Below are positions 14,613 through 22,559 of a stretch of DNA of 28,147 nucleotides, one piece after another; the first letter of the stretch is position 1, and every line of letters starts with the position of its first letter. Origin of the DNA: Actinomycetota bacterium (GTDB lineage: Bacteria > Actinomycetota > Actinomycetes > S36-B12); the NCBI GenBank assembly GCA_016870425.1, contig VGBQ01000007.1, positions 1 to 28,147 on the forward strand. The letters are read 5' to 3'. The position numbers and the translations under genes are program-made. The notes below the pieces were generated by a model that did not search any database, was not told where the DNA came from, and saw only the letters and a program-made list of their open reading frames with translations.

Positions 14613-15493
14613 CGGTCCATCGCCGCGCGCGTCGCCACCCGACGCACCCCCGCGGGGAGCGCCGCCAGGACCGCCGCGGCAGCACTACCGATTCGCATGC
14701 ATTCGGCGAGATCCGCACCGAAGACCAATCCCCAGGCATAGCCGGCATGGAAGGCGTCGCCGCAGCCGGTCGTGTCCACTGCCTCCACGACGAAGGCCGG
14801 CACATGCAGGCCCGCGTCAGGCGCGGCAAAGCCGTGGACGCCGCGTGTGCCCTCCGTGAGCACGATCGCCGATCGATGCTCCGACCACAGTGCGTCGGCG
14901 ATCTCCGCCGGTGTCGTCGCACCGGTGAGCATCTCCCCGAAGGCAAGTGGGATCACCAGGTGGTCCGAGGCCGCCACGAGTGCGCGCACTGTCGGCGACG
15001 GATCCCGCTCCGCATCGAGCACCACGGGCACGCCCCGCTCGCGCGCCTGCTCGACGACGCGCAGCGATCCGGGCGGCGCGACGCAGGCATCGATGAGCAG
15101 CGCCCCGGCCGCCGCGAGGGCCGCCTCCACGATCTCCTCGCGCGGCAGGGGTGTCGACGCAAGAGGTGCGTCATCGAAGGCGATGTAGCGCTCTCCACCC
15201 GCCGTGACGGTGATGCGCGACATCACCGGGTCGGCGCCCGCAACGCGCTCGACAAACTCCACGGAGATGCCGTGTGCCGCGAGGTCGGCCATCGCCTCCT
15301 CGGATGAGGCGGACAGGCCAATCGACCCGAGGTACGCAGCACCGTGGTCGAGCGCGGCAACGGTCGCCAGCGCATTGCGCACGTTGCCGCCGAATCTCGT
15401 CTCGGTGTGCAGGACCCGGCCCTTGCCCGACTCCCACGTCGTCTCGGTGACGAGGATGTGGTCGTGGGCGAGGCAGCCGAGGCCAACGATCAT
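14600..15493 (-). CDS. PfkB (ribokinase) family sugar kinase
   Basis: A 297-residue kinase starting at ATG 15493, whose ATGA overlaps the stop of the aldolase gene. N-terminal MIVGLGCLAHDHILV starts the fold, the substrate loop FGGNVRNALATVAAL (34-48) replaces the usual Gly-Gly-x-x-x-N, and the C-terminal VDTTGCGDAFHAGYAWGL contains the anion hole and catalytic Asp246. An ESGKG segment near residue 21 recalls the sulfofructose kinase YihV, but one short motif is not enough to claim that substrate. It phosphorylates a sugar or sugar-phosphate, and the aldolase translated with it probably cleaves the product. Alternatives include tagatose-, deoxy- or inositol-derived substrates. Confidence 0.88.
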   Translation of the reverse strand: MIVGLGCLAHDHILVTETTWESGKGRVLHTETRFGGNVRNALATVAALDHGAAYLGSIGLSASSEEAMADLAAHGISVEFVERVAGADPVMSRITVTAGGERYIAFDDAPLASTPLPREEIVEAALAAAGALLIDACVAPPGSLRVVEQARERGVPVVLDAERDPSPTVRALVAASDHLVIPLAFGEMLTGATTPAEIADALWSEHRSAIVLTEGTRGVHGFAAPDAGLHVPAFVVEAVDTTGCGDAFHAGYAWGLVFGADLAECMRIGSAAAAVLAALPAGVRRVATRAAMDRYLA

Positions 15494-16284
15494 GTGCGGG
15501 CGATGGCCTGGTCGGCGTCGAGCCCATCGTGGATGACCGCGGCGTAGGCGCGCGCGGCGTGCTCCATGTCGGCCTCGCCCCAGATGTTGCGCCCGACCAC
15601 CGCTCCACGCGCGCCCGCGCGCATGCCGGCGTGGATCTGCGTGAGCGCCCCCGCGAGCGTCGGCTCCTTGGGACCACCCGCCATGACCACAGGCACTGGG
15701 CACGCGGCGATGATGTCGGCGAAGGCTCGCTCGTCGCCCGGGTAGCCGACCTTGATGACGTCGACGCCGGTCTCGATACCCACGCGCACGGCGTAGGCGA
15801 TCTCGTCGGGGGTGAAGACGATCTTGACCCCGTCGGTGTAGTCGCGGGGATAGATGTGAGCGACGACGGGGATGTCATACGGCGCTGCCGCGCGCACGGC
15901 GTCCGACAGCCAGCGGATGAAGTCGCCCTCGGTCTCTCCGCGCACAGCGATCGCGACAGCAAGCGCGTCCGCTCCGAGCCGGATGGCGTCGGCGGGCGTG
16001 GAGAGCTGGCCGCGGATGCGGTCATCGGGGGTCCAGTAGGAGGCCTGCACGATGAGGGCGGCCTGACCGGCGTAGTCGCTCCACAGGTGCTTGGCCGTGC
16101 CCGGGGTCATCGTCATCGTGTCGGGCCGCGCCGTCATGCATCGCGCGACCGCCTGCGGCAGGTCGCTCAGGCCACCCTCGCGCACATTGCCGTAGCCCAC
16201 GAAGTGGTCGACGGCGATCCCGAAGAGGTTGCCGGAGGGGTTGGCGAAGAGACGAGACAGGCGGATATCCGTGCCCAGGCCCAC
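15490..16284 (-). CDS. Class I aldolase, DhnA/LsrF/DeoC-like
   Basis: A 264-residue TIM-barrel enzyme. GTG 16284 is chosen because AAAGG lies about 8 nt upstream and the protein then starts GLGTDIRLSRLFANPSGNLF; the frame stays open upstream only through the intergenic region and the end of the peptidase gene. Key sites are AVDHF (Asp26), VVAHIYPRD in the middle strand, and GVDVIKVGYPGD, whose Lys178 is the probable Schiff-base lysine; VVMAGGPKEP and GARGAVVGRNIW form the phosphate site. This arrangement matches DhnA-type fructose-bisphosphate aldolases and relatives (LsrF, ADH synthase). Together with the PfkB kinase it forms a two-gene phosphorylate-and-cleave cassette. Confidence 0.85.
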   Translation of the reverse strand: MGLGTDIRLSRLFANPSGNLFGIAVDHFVGYGNVREGGLSDLPQAVARCMTARPDTMTMTPGTAKHLWSDYAGQAALIVQASYWTPDDRIRGQLSTPADAIRLGADALAVAIAVRGETEGDFIRWLSDAVRAAAPYDIPVVAHIYPRDYTDGVKIVFTPDEIAYAVRVGIETGVDVIKVGYPGDERAFADIIAACPVPVVMAGGPKEPTLAGALTQIHAGMRAGARGAVVGRNIWGEADMEHAARAYAAVIHDGLDADQAIART

Positions 16285-16343
16285 GTGTGCACCTTTCGCA
16301 GTAAGAGCTCCCGAGCCCGTGAGTCTAGGGCAGCGGGCCGGGC

Positions 16344-17846
16344 CTACGACGGCGGCGGAGGCGCAGGCGACGGGGTGAAGGGGCAGAAGACATTGACGCG
16401 CGGCAGCGTCCTTCGCAGGAGGTACGCCGTCACCGCGCTGTTGACACACGGTGAGGGCGCAAACAGATAGGTGACGTGCTGGGAGCTGTTGTAGGTGATG
16501 GTGCGGGATCCGGCGTACTGATTGGCCATCGTCCGACCCCACAGCCACGGCGTCGCCCGGTCGCCCAGGGAGAGGACGACGACGGGCGGGGTGCTCAACG
16601 AGATCCTGGTCCAGGCGCTCGGCACCGGTGGGGAGTAGTCGGCCGGCAGCCCCTGGCAACTCGAGATGTTGGTGGTGGCCATGGCGTAGGTGGTGCCGTA
16701 GTCACGCGCCGCACTGGCTGCGACCTGGCCGGCCATCTCGGGCGTGGGCCGGTCGTGCAGGTCCGCGCAGTTGATGAAGGAGAAGAGGTAGCTATCCGAC
16801 GGATCCGGCTCGGGGTCGTCGAGTGCCTCCACCGCGCGCACCGCTGCCGCGCGGGTGCGGGGAGATGGCTGGCCGAGCAGGGCGTCGTAGACCGTGTTGA
16901 TGCCTTCGCGGATGGCCGGATAGGACTCCTGGCCGCCCAGCGCCACGAAGATGTCGCCAGCGAAACTCCAGCGGGTGAGCACCGGCTCCCCGTCCACCTC
17001 GATGTAGGTGTCGTCGAGCACCTCAAGGATCTGCTCGAACTTGCGCGTCTGTGACCGACCCATGACCGAGGAGTAGACCTGCAGTGCGCTCTGCCACGCC
17101 ATGGGCTGCTGGCTGGAGAGTTTGTAGACAGTCTCCTGCGGCCACAGGCTCCCGTCGACGATCAACGTGCGCAGGCTCTTGGGGAAGGTCTGCGCGTAGG
17201 TGTAGGCAATGCGCGTGCCATAACTCATGCCCCAGAAGTTCCAGCGGGGATAGCCGAGGGCGATGCGCATCGCCTCCATGTCGCGCACGACCTGCCAGGT
17301 GCCGAGATAGGGCGCCGAGTCTGGGTTCTTGGCGAAGCAGTCCGACAGCGCCGCGCCCATGGCGACGGCGTGGTCCGACCAGGTCTTCTCCCAGTCCACC
17401 GGGCCGGTGAGCGGCAGCAACGGGTTGGGTTTGGAGTCGCATCCGCTGAGCTTCGGTCCGCTCAGTCCCACCCCGCGCGGATCCCACATGACGAAGTCGA
17501 ATCGCTCGCGGACCTGCCTCGGCAGGAGGTCGCCGTAGACGTAGGCGCCGAGCTCGATGCCGGAGCCGCCGGGTCCTCCCGGATTGAAGGTCAGGCCTCC
17601 GCCGCTGCGTGCGGAGGGGATCACGCGCAGAGCGATCTTCGTCGTGCGTCCGTCCTCGGGGGTCTGCCAGTCCAGGGGCACGGTGAGCTCCGCACACCTG
17701 GTGCTTGCGGGCTGGACGTCGTCGGGGCAGGTGACATAGGCCAGGGTCGGCTCGAAGGCCGATGCGGCCGGAGCCATGGCGACGCCGGTGAGGCCGGCGC
17801 CGAGGAGACCGAGGGTGACCAGCACCGCGGGAATGGGGGGACGCAT
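16344..17846 (-). CDS. Secreted alpha/beta-hydrolase, tripeptidyl aminopeptidase-like (S33)
   Basis: A 500-residue exported enzyme. ATG 17846 begins a signal peptide (PAVLVTLGLLGAGLTGVAMA, cleaved near PAASA). The oxyanion segment NPGGPGGSG (88-96), MWDPRGVGLSG (120-130), nucleophile elbow GMSYG with Ser208, the acid region VLSLGDRATPW and SSQHVTYLF with the catalytic His fit the SlpD/SlpE-type family, including the C-terminal domain (a Cys close to the His). Such enzymes release tripeptides or other small groups from N-termini outside the cell. In place of the more usual GT-x-D-x-VTP the acid loop reads GDRATP. The gene ends 59 bp before the aldolase start and may be co-transcribed, though a functional link is not evident. 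Confidence 0.88.
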   Translation of the reverse strand: MRPPIPAVLVTLGLLGAGLTGVAMAPAASAFEPTLAYVTCPDDVQPASTRCAELTVPLDWQTPEDGRTTKIALRVIPSARSGGGLTFNPGGPGGSGIELGAYVYGDLLPRQVRERFDFVMWDPRGVGLSGPKLSGCDSKPNPLLPLTGPVDWEKTWSDHAVAMGAALSDCFAKNPDSAPYLGTWQVVRDMEAMRIALGYPRWNFWGMSYGTRIAYTYAQTFPKSLRTLIVDGSLWPQETVYKLSSQQPMAWQSALQVYSSVMGRSQTRKFEQILEVLDDTYIEVDGEPVLTRWSFAGDIFVALGGQESYPAIREGINTVYDALLGQPSPRTRAAAVRAVEALDDPEPDPSDSYLFSFINCADLHDRPTPEMAGQVAASAARDYGTTYAMATTNISSCQGLPADYSPPVPSAWTRISLSTPPVVVLSLGDRATPWLWGRTMANQYAGSRTITYNSSQHVTYLFAPSPCVNSAVTAYLLRRTLPRVNVFCPFTPSPAPPPPS

Positions 17847-17853
17847 GCCTGTG

Positions 17854-17859
17854 ACCGTA
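17854..17859 (-). promoter_or_regulatory. Candidate -10 element (TACGGT) for a leaderless peptidase transcript
   Basis: Read on the minus strand, TACGGT stands exactly 7 nt before the peptidase ATG at 17846, with no ribosome site between. The same hexamer-to-start spacing occurs before the helicase gene. No clear -35 is visible. Confidence 0.4.
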
Positions 17860-17947
17860 GCGGTCGAGCCCGGGCAGCGGGTGATATCGAGAAGACGAGA
17901 TGATGCACTCCGCGCCCCACCACCTAGGACACGGGGAGGTTGAGTCG

Positions 17948-18691
17948 ATGCCATCGCCACTGCCATCGGGCTGGGGGCGCCATCTGGAGGACGAACTCGT
18001 CGGCGTCACCCCGATCCTGCTGTACGTCGCCAGCCACGCACCGGGTGAGTCACCCACAGGAGAGGTCCGCAGTCGGGGCGCCGCCCTGCATGTGTTCGCG
18101 TCCGAGTGGGCATTCCTGGAGTGGGGCCAGGAGATGTGGCGCCCCGACCACGCCGTCTACGGTCGGCAGGTGCCTGCCATCAGGTTCGACACTCTCCATG
18201 GGAGCGTGGCGGTCGCCGACGTGTGGGACGACACAGGGTTTGAATTTCTCCACCGCCGGCCAGGCAACCGAGCACTCAAGATCTCTACGCCGCTCTCCCA
18301 TGTTGCCGGATGGATCAGCCACGCCGAGCGCACCGTGGTGGATGAGGAGTTCCCCGTCTTCGTCGTGCAGACCATCGGCTGGGCCGAAACCGAGCCCATG
18401 CCACAGCGCGCGCGGTTCAGGGCTTACGCCTCTTACCTCATGGGCGACGGCCTCGTGCGCGGAGGTGGGATCGAGGCAGAGGGTGGCCTGACGTGGGTGA
18501 ATGACGGCAACGACAGCGACCGGTCCGGGGTGCGCGGCGTCGTCAAGGCCTTCAAGAGCATCAATACCGAGGCGGTGCGAGCGGAGGCTCGCGCCGCTTG
18601 GGAGCGGGCAAGCGCGTCCACAGCAGACCCGAGCGAGGTGGATGTGTACGGCGGGATCGCCGCGATCGAGCGCTTCCTCGACGACACGTGA
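17948..18691 (+). CDS. Hypothetical protein, 247 residues
   Basis: ATG 17948 is preferred over the earlier in-frame ATGs at 17900 and 17903 because GGGGAGG (17933-17939) lies 8 nt upstream. The product is soluble, Trp-rich and without a signal peptide. Readable features are LYVASHAP early on, EWAFLEWGQEMWRPDHAVYG in the first half, VADVWDDTGFEFLHRRPGN, and an Ala/Glu/Arg-rich helix near the C-terminus (VRAEARAAWERASAS). I do not recognise the family. It diverges from the peptidase gene (102 bp apart), and a separate regulatory repeat follows it before paralogue B. Codon use looks like that of its neighbours. Confidence 0.7.
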   Translation: MPSPLPSGWGRHLEDELVGVTPILLYVASHAPGESPTGEVRSRGAALHVFASEWAFLEWGQEMWRPDHAVYGRQVPAIRFDTLHGSVAVADVWDDTGFEFLHRRPGNRALKISTPLSHVAGWISHAERTVVDEEFPVFVVQTIGWAETEPMPQRARFRAYASYLMGDGLVRGGGIEAEGGLTWVNDGNDSDRSGVRGVVKAFKSINTEAVRAEARAAWERASASTADPSEVDVYGGIAAIERFLDDT

Positions 18692-18824
18692 CGGCACCGC
18701 CGGAACGGTGCCCACGACATCGCTGACATTGGCCGTCCAGACAAAGGTCTTCGCGACACGCGCACGAATGGCGCTTGCGGCATGTCGCCGCAGCCAGCCA
18801 TCGATGACGCGATGGCACACCTGG

Positions 18825-18853
18825 CCTGTGGATTGCAAGTGGCTATCCACAAG
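18825..18853. promoter_or_regulatory. Inverted repeat TGTGGAT-N11-ATCCACA, probable operator
   Basis: Left arm CCTGTGGATTGC (18825-18836) and right arm GCTATCCACAAG (18842-18853) pair at 10 of 12 positions. The left arm is identical at 11 of 12 positions to that before the gene at 6477, and ATCCACA again ends exactly 24 nt before the ATG (18876). CTATCCACA is one base from a DnaA box, an alternative reading. Confidence 0.6.
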
Positions 18854-18875
18854 CGCCTTCTCGCAGTGTGCCGGC

Positions 18876-19361
18876 ATGACTACGACACCCTTTGACGACC
18901 CCACCGCCTTCGACCGCCGCTGGGTCAAGGCCAATCCGCAGGCCAAGGCCGCGCTGACCCAGTCCGATCCACTCCTCTTCCTCGCTGACCACATCTCGAT
19001 CTACGACCGCAGGGAAGGATCGGTCGCGCTCGCGCTCATCGCGCAGGACGGCCAGTCCACGCTGGCCGTCCTGCCCGACGGGCCCGGGCAGCCCTCAGAC
19101 ATGCAGTGCCTGGCGCTGCTCGGCAACTCCATCGAGAAGATCCCGGGCGGGGTGCGCTCCCTCGGCATCGTGCATCACCGCAGAGGCTCCCGCGGCGTCG
19201 CCGACGTCGACCGACGGTGGGCGCTCGCCCTCAAGGCAGTGTGCATGGCATTCGATATCGAGCCGATAGGGATCATTGCTCGGCTGTACGGCGGCGAGCT
19301 GGTGCGTGTGCCGCTGCCCGAGGTGCTGCCCTCTGATTACTTTGAGGCCATGGGCTACTAG
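18876..19361 (+). CDS. Small protein of unknown family, paralogue B (possible degenerate RadC/JAMM fold)
   Basis: 161 residues from ATG 18876; a longer frame upstream lies inside the preceding gene in another phase and is ignored. It parallels the product of 6477-7007 over its whole length: PFDDPTAFDRRW, DPLLFLADH, YDRREGSVALAL, VLPDGPGQP, then LGIVHHRRGSRGVADVDRRW, a hydrophobic helix, and GGELVRVPLPEV. It lacks the acidic insert of paralogue A and has a different, Glu/Tyr-containing tail. The HHRRGSRGVADVD stretch sits where RadC-like proteins carry their H-x-H...S-x-x-D metal site, but the ligands are not conserved. No membrane or export signals. The function is unknown; the shared upstream repeat suggests common control with paralogue A. 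Confidence 0.7.
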   Translation: MTTTPFDDPTAFDRRWVKANPQAKAALTQSDPLLFLADHISIYDRREGSVALALIAQDGQSTLAVLPDGPGQPSDMQCLALLGNSIEKIPGGVRSLGIVHHRRGSRGVADVDRRWALALKAVCMAFDIEPIGIIARLYGGELVRVPLPEVLPSDYFEAMGY

Positions 19362-19364
19362 ATG

Positions 19365-19370
19365 TACTTT
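19365..19370 (+). promoter_or_regulatory. Candidate -10 element (TACTTT) for leaderless vapB-like gene
   Basis: TACTTT lies 6 nt before ATG 19377, in an unusually AT-rich patch that directly follows the paralogue B stop codon. No ribosome site is present in the 6-nt gap, which fits leaderless expression. Confidence 0.4.
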
Positions 19371-19376
19371 ATGTGT

Positions 19377-19580
19377 ATGGCACGCACCAACATCGACCTC
19401 GATGACGAGGCCGTCGAGGCGGTGATGCGTCGCTACCACTTGACTACGAAGCGCGACGCCGTCAACTTCGCGCTGCGCACGGTGGCTGCGGAGCCCCTGG
19501 CCCTGGACCAGGCGCTTGCCCTGGGCGGATCAGGTTGGGGCGGCGACCTCGACGCCATGCGCGAGCCGCGTTTCACGTGA
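19377..19580 (+). CDS. VapB-type ribbon-helix-helix antitoxin, orphan
   Basis: 67 residues from ATG 19377; an in-frame ATG at 19362 is less likely because MARTNIDLDDE is the normal family start. The sequence MARTNIDLDDEAVEAVMRRY, then TTKRDAVNFALRTV, is a textbook antitoxin of the VapB group: a beta strand, two helices and an acidic/Gly-rich tail (GSGWGGDLDAMRE) that would plug a toxin's active site. No toxin gene follows: the frame ends 16 bp before the end of the oppositely oriented YHYH gene. It is either a solitary antitoxin, acting on a toxin elsewhere, or what is left of a vapBC pair. Confidence 0.75.
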   Translation: MARTNIDLDDEAVEAVMRRYHLTTKRDAVNFALRTVAAEPLALDQALALGGSGWGGDLDAMREPRFT

Positions 19581-19595
19581 TGCTGCGATTGCCCT

Positions 19596-20657
19596 CTAGC
19601 GGGTAGACACGGCGGAGTGCGACATCATGGCCTGCGGCTTCCCTCGGAAGCAGCCAATCGAGTAGGGATACTCGTTGTTGAGGACGTAGTGGTAGATCTT
19701 CTGTCGCTTGCCGTTGAAGTCCACCCAGCCCACCCGGCCATGGCACTCGTCCAGGTCGGCGTTGGTGATGAGCTTGCCCCCCGGGCCGCGCGGTCCATAG
19801 ATCCCGAATCCGTCCATGGCGTAGCCCAGGAGCGGGGACTGCTTGCCCGGCTTGCCCTGCTTCATGCACTTCCAGGAGTAGCCGTGGTAGTGGTACTCCG
19901 TCGCATATGGGTGGCCGAAGCAGCGGTCGGTGGGAAGCGCCGCGTTAGGGTCATAGATGTTGAACTGCAGATCCGGGGCAGCCTCGATATGCCAGGCCCC
20001 ACCCGTGAGCGCGATCCCGGTCATGAGCGAGGGGATGCAGTTGGGCTTCGCCGACATCTTGGGTTTGCGGGGGAGATCCACGTGGAGGTCGTAGGGCTTC
20101 ACCGGGATCTCCGCGGCGTTGGCGTAGCCCTCAGCGGGCAGGGCGGCGTAGTACTTGTAGGCATCCGACGACCGCGGGATCGGGAAGGTGCCGATCGGAT
20201 GATTCGGGATGCCGTTGCCCATGAGCGTGCGAGTGGTCTTGGACTCCGTGACCGTGAAGACGCTCCTCATCTTCACGGATCCGGGCACCAAGGCGATCTT
20301 CGACACCGTGATCACGTCATCTTTCACCCACGGGGTCTGCGCCTGGGTGATCTCGGTGGCGATCGTCTCGCCGATGGTCGCGGTGTCATCGGTGCCGGGA
20401 ATCTGGATGATGTAGGGGCACGGCCAGATGGTGTTCCTCGCCGGAGCGCTGAGCGAGGTGCCCGTGGGCGGGGTCTTCAGGAAGGGGGGCGCGCCGTTGC
20501 CGTCCCAGGCAGCGGTCACGCGGCCGCCGTCGAGATACGGCGCAGCGCTCGCTGGCGTCGCGCCCAGTCCGATCGCGGCAGCCAGGCCTGCTGACAGGAC
20601 GACGGCTGCCGACCTCGCCAGCCATGTGCCGCGTCGATATCTCTCGTGGTCCTTCAT
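19596..20657 (-). CDS. Secreted YHYH-domain protein
   Basis: 353 residues from ATG 20657 with a twin-basic N-terminus and long hydrophobic signal (RSAAVVLSAGLAAAIGLGAT, cleaved near ASA). The defining motif EYHYHGYSW is present at about residue 255, followed by LLGYAMDGFGIYGPRG, an Asp-Leu-Asp-Glu-Cys-His-Gly segment and YHYVLNNEYPYSIGCFRG, the usual order of the YHYH family. Several cysteines (CFGHPY, WKCM, LDECHG, IGCF) may form disulphides. The biochemical role of the family is not established; the His-rich motif suggests metal binding. It is preceded by another secreted protein gene in the same orientation (204 bp upstream). Confidence 0.85.
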   Translation of the reverse strand: MKDHERYRRGTWLARSAAVVLSAGLAAAIGLGATPASAAPYLDGGRVTAAWDGNGAPPFLKTPPTGTSLSAPARNTIWPCPYIIQIPGTDDTATIGETIATEITQAQTPWVKDDVITVSKIALVPGSVKMRSVFTVTESKTTRTLMGNGIPNHPIGTFPIPRSSDAYKYYAALPAEGYANAAEIPVKPYDLHVDLPRKPKMSAKPNCIPSLMTGIALTGGAWHIEAAPDLQFNIYDPNAALPTDRCFGHPYATEYHYHGYSWKCMKQGKPGKQSPLLGYAMDGFGIYGPRGPGGKLITNADLDECHGRVGWVDFNGKRQKIYHYVLNNEYPYSIGCFRGKPQAMMSHSAVSTR

Positions 20658-20861
20658 GCGGGCCTCATCTCCTCGTGACGGCTGGCGCCGTGTCCGACCG
20701 CGTGGGCCGTCAGGGCAGTCTCACCTGCTCGCGCGCGGCATCGCCATCGTACGGGGCCGACGACGTCTGCGGTGCCGCAGCCACGGTCTCGGAGGCGATG
20801 TCGCCTGCTCACGCGACGCACCCGTCGCTCGCGATCCTGCCCGCGTGATCGGACCCACCGA

Positions 20862-21758
20862 CTACTTGGGCCAGACCTGGACGGCGCCCTTCTTCCACTG
20901 TCCCATGTTGACGTTCCACGTGAAGGTCGACGGATTGCCCCCCTTGACAATCAGGGTCGCGGTCATCTGCACCTGCGCCGGGATCGTTGAGCCGTCACCT
21001 TGCATGGGAAAGAACGACAGGGTGCCTGCCGACCAGGTGGTGTCGCCGCAGGTCCCCGCGAAGGTCGCGTAGTTCGACGAGTCATTGCCGGTCATGTTCT
21101 GGGTCGGAGGCTTGGGGCATGCGGTGGTGACATTGCCATTGGCGACCGTGCCAAAGACGATGGTTGCCGCGTTGTCCCCCGTCCCTGTCAATTGGGCCCC
21201 CACGGTGCTCGACGCGGAGTAGACCGGAATCACCAGCGGATAGCCCCCGCTTCTGCTCGTGCGCGCCTTGTGGACAGGGCGTTCGATATTGAGGCTGAAG
21301 TTAGGCAACGTGGCCGGCAGGGGAGCCGAGGTCTTCGCCAGGAAGGTGAGCTGCCCCTGGGAGTTGATCCTTGGCTTCGCCACGTAGGCGCCGACGAAGG
21401 GAGTCGGCGGCTCACCCGGGCTACCCCACACGATGGTCGACAGCGCACTCCGACTGCTTGCACTGTGCCCCAGTCGTGTCCAGCGGTCCACCAGTGCCTT
21501 ACCGCCGAAGGTGCCGATCGCAGGCTTTCCGCGGGACTGGCCCAGCAGGCTGATGGTGGCTTGCGACGACACGACGATGCGATAGACATTGACGCCCCGC
21601 TCGACGGCGCGAGCGGTGCCTCCGCCGATGTGGATGAGGGCCTCACCTGAGGGCTTGCTCCTCGACTCTGGCGACCCGGCAGTGACGGCACCGGGGGTGA
21701 GCACTGCCAACGCGAGCGTCCCGGATGCGAATGCAGCGACGAGCCAACGAGCCTTCAT
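20862..21758 (-). CDS. Secreted protein of unknown function, 298 residues
   Basis: ATG 21758 is selected because GGGAGG lies about 5 nt upstream and the protein then opens with a clear signal peptide (KARWLVAAFASGTLALAVLT, ending near AVTAG); an in-frame start 60 nt upstream has neither. The mature part is Ser/Thr/Gly-rich and looks beta-rich: VYRIVVSSQATISLLGQSRG early, VFVGAYVAKPRINSQGQ-like middle section, two cysteines about 35 residues apart (TACPKPP and AGTCGDTTW) and a C-terminal FTWNVNMGQWKKGAVQVW. I do not recognise the family. It may be exported to the surface, and its orientation next to the YHYH gene allows co-expression, although the 204-bp gap could hold a separate promoter. Confidence 0.7.
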   Translation of the reverse strand: MKARWLVAAFASGTLALAVLTPGAVTAGSPESRSKPSGEALIHIGGGTARAVERGVNVYRIVVSSQATISLLGQSRGKPAIGTFGGKALVDRWTRLGHSASSRSALSTIVWGSPGEPPTPFVGAYVAKPRINSQGQLTFLAKTSAPLPATLPNFSLNIERPVHKARTSRSGGYPLVIPVYSASSTVGAQLTGTGDNAATIVFGTVANGNVTTACPKPPTQNMTGNDSSNYATFAGTCGDTTWSAGTLSFFPMQGDGSTIPAQVQMTATLIVKGGNPSTFTWNVNMGQWKKGAVQVWPK

Positions 21759-21979
21759 GGGGGCCTCCCGCGGGAAATAGTGTGCCGAACCTACGTGGCC
21801 ATCCAGCCACGACGCCACCGCTGGGACCCAAGACCCGTAGTGGCACGGGGTGGGCGGTGCAGGCCCATGCGGCCATGAACGTCCAGGAGTGAGAGTGCGT
21901 TCTCCCGCGAAGCCCGGCTGACACGCGCGCAGGGTGTCAACCTCCTCCTTGCAGAGGGGGCACAGGCATAGGCGTTGAG

Positions 21980-22559
21980 TTGCACTTCCAGCCGCGGATG
22001 GACCTGCGCGGAGACAGCCGCGGGGAGGATCCGTCGGTCGCCAGTCCCACCCTGCGTACCGCTCGACCGCTTCTCCCTCGCCAGTGAGACCTGCGTGCCC
22101 AGGTGGAAGACGTGGAGCCGCAACGGCCCTGGCGAATTCCGCGGCTCATCCGTGAGCCAGGACCGCGCGACAAGCGGCTACATCGCCGACCGAATTGACC
22201 TGACTCTGGAATGCATCCGACTGCACTACCTGCAGGGGTCACGGCCGGGAGGCGCGAGCGACAATCCGCTGTCGTCCACTCTCGCGCGGTGGGCGGACTT
22301 CTTTGAGCTCTTTGAGGATTTCGCGGGCTTTGTCGACTTCTTCCTGCTCGACGATCTCCTCGCAGCGGACGGCGCGACCATCGACTTCTTCCTGCCCTTT
22401 GACGGGTTCACCTGGTGGCCGCTCCCCCGCGATGCACAGGAGTACGCCGCCTACATGGGCAGGACGGTCTCTTTCGTCGAGGCGAGGAGCGACCGCATGG
22501 AGGCGTGGGTCGCCGGGCACCGCAAGGGTGCCGAGCACACCTTCGCGCTCATGGGCTAA
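21980..22559 (+). pseudogene. DUF6994-like gene, decayed by frameshift and deletion
   Basis: Three pieces match, from memory, the order of DUF6994 proteins. Piece 1 (about 21980-22060, frame 2) reads FQPRMDLRGDSRGEDPSVAS followed by PTLR, the typical N-terminus. Piece 2 (about 22065-22125, frame 3) reads DRFSLASETCVPRWKTWSRN, normally found after a much longer central section. Piece 3 (from about 22185) reads YIADRIDLTLECIRLHYL, then LARWADFFELFEDFAGFVDF and TVSFVEARSDRMEAW up to TAA 22557-22559. The frame changes between pieces 1 and 2, and two internal segments are missing. The 3' part is open for 195 codons and could still be translated from ATG 21975, but as a truncated protein. It overlaps the end of the opposite kinase gene by 11 nt. 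Confidence 0.6.

Noticed and set aside
16285..16343. GC-rich inverted stretches between aldolase and peptidase genes as a terminator
   Set aside because: Possible stems are short and interrupted, there is no U-run, and such pairing is expected by chance at this base composition.
18843..18851. CTATCCACA and the other ATCCACA sites as a DnaA-box replication origin
   Set aside because: Only isolated paired sites are present, with no cluster, no AT-rich unwinding region and no dnaA or dnaN nearby; position and spacing before paralogous genes favour an operator.
21900..21975. Minus-strand frame with CPLCKEEVDTLRAC, resembling a zinc ribbon
   Set aside because: It has no start codon, is short, and overlaps the upstream area of the DUF6994 remnant; two other frames here look equally open. 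Too little to call.
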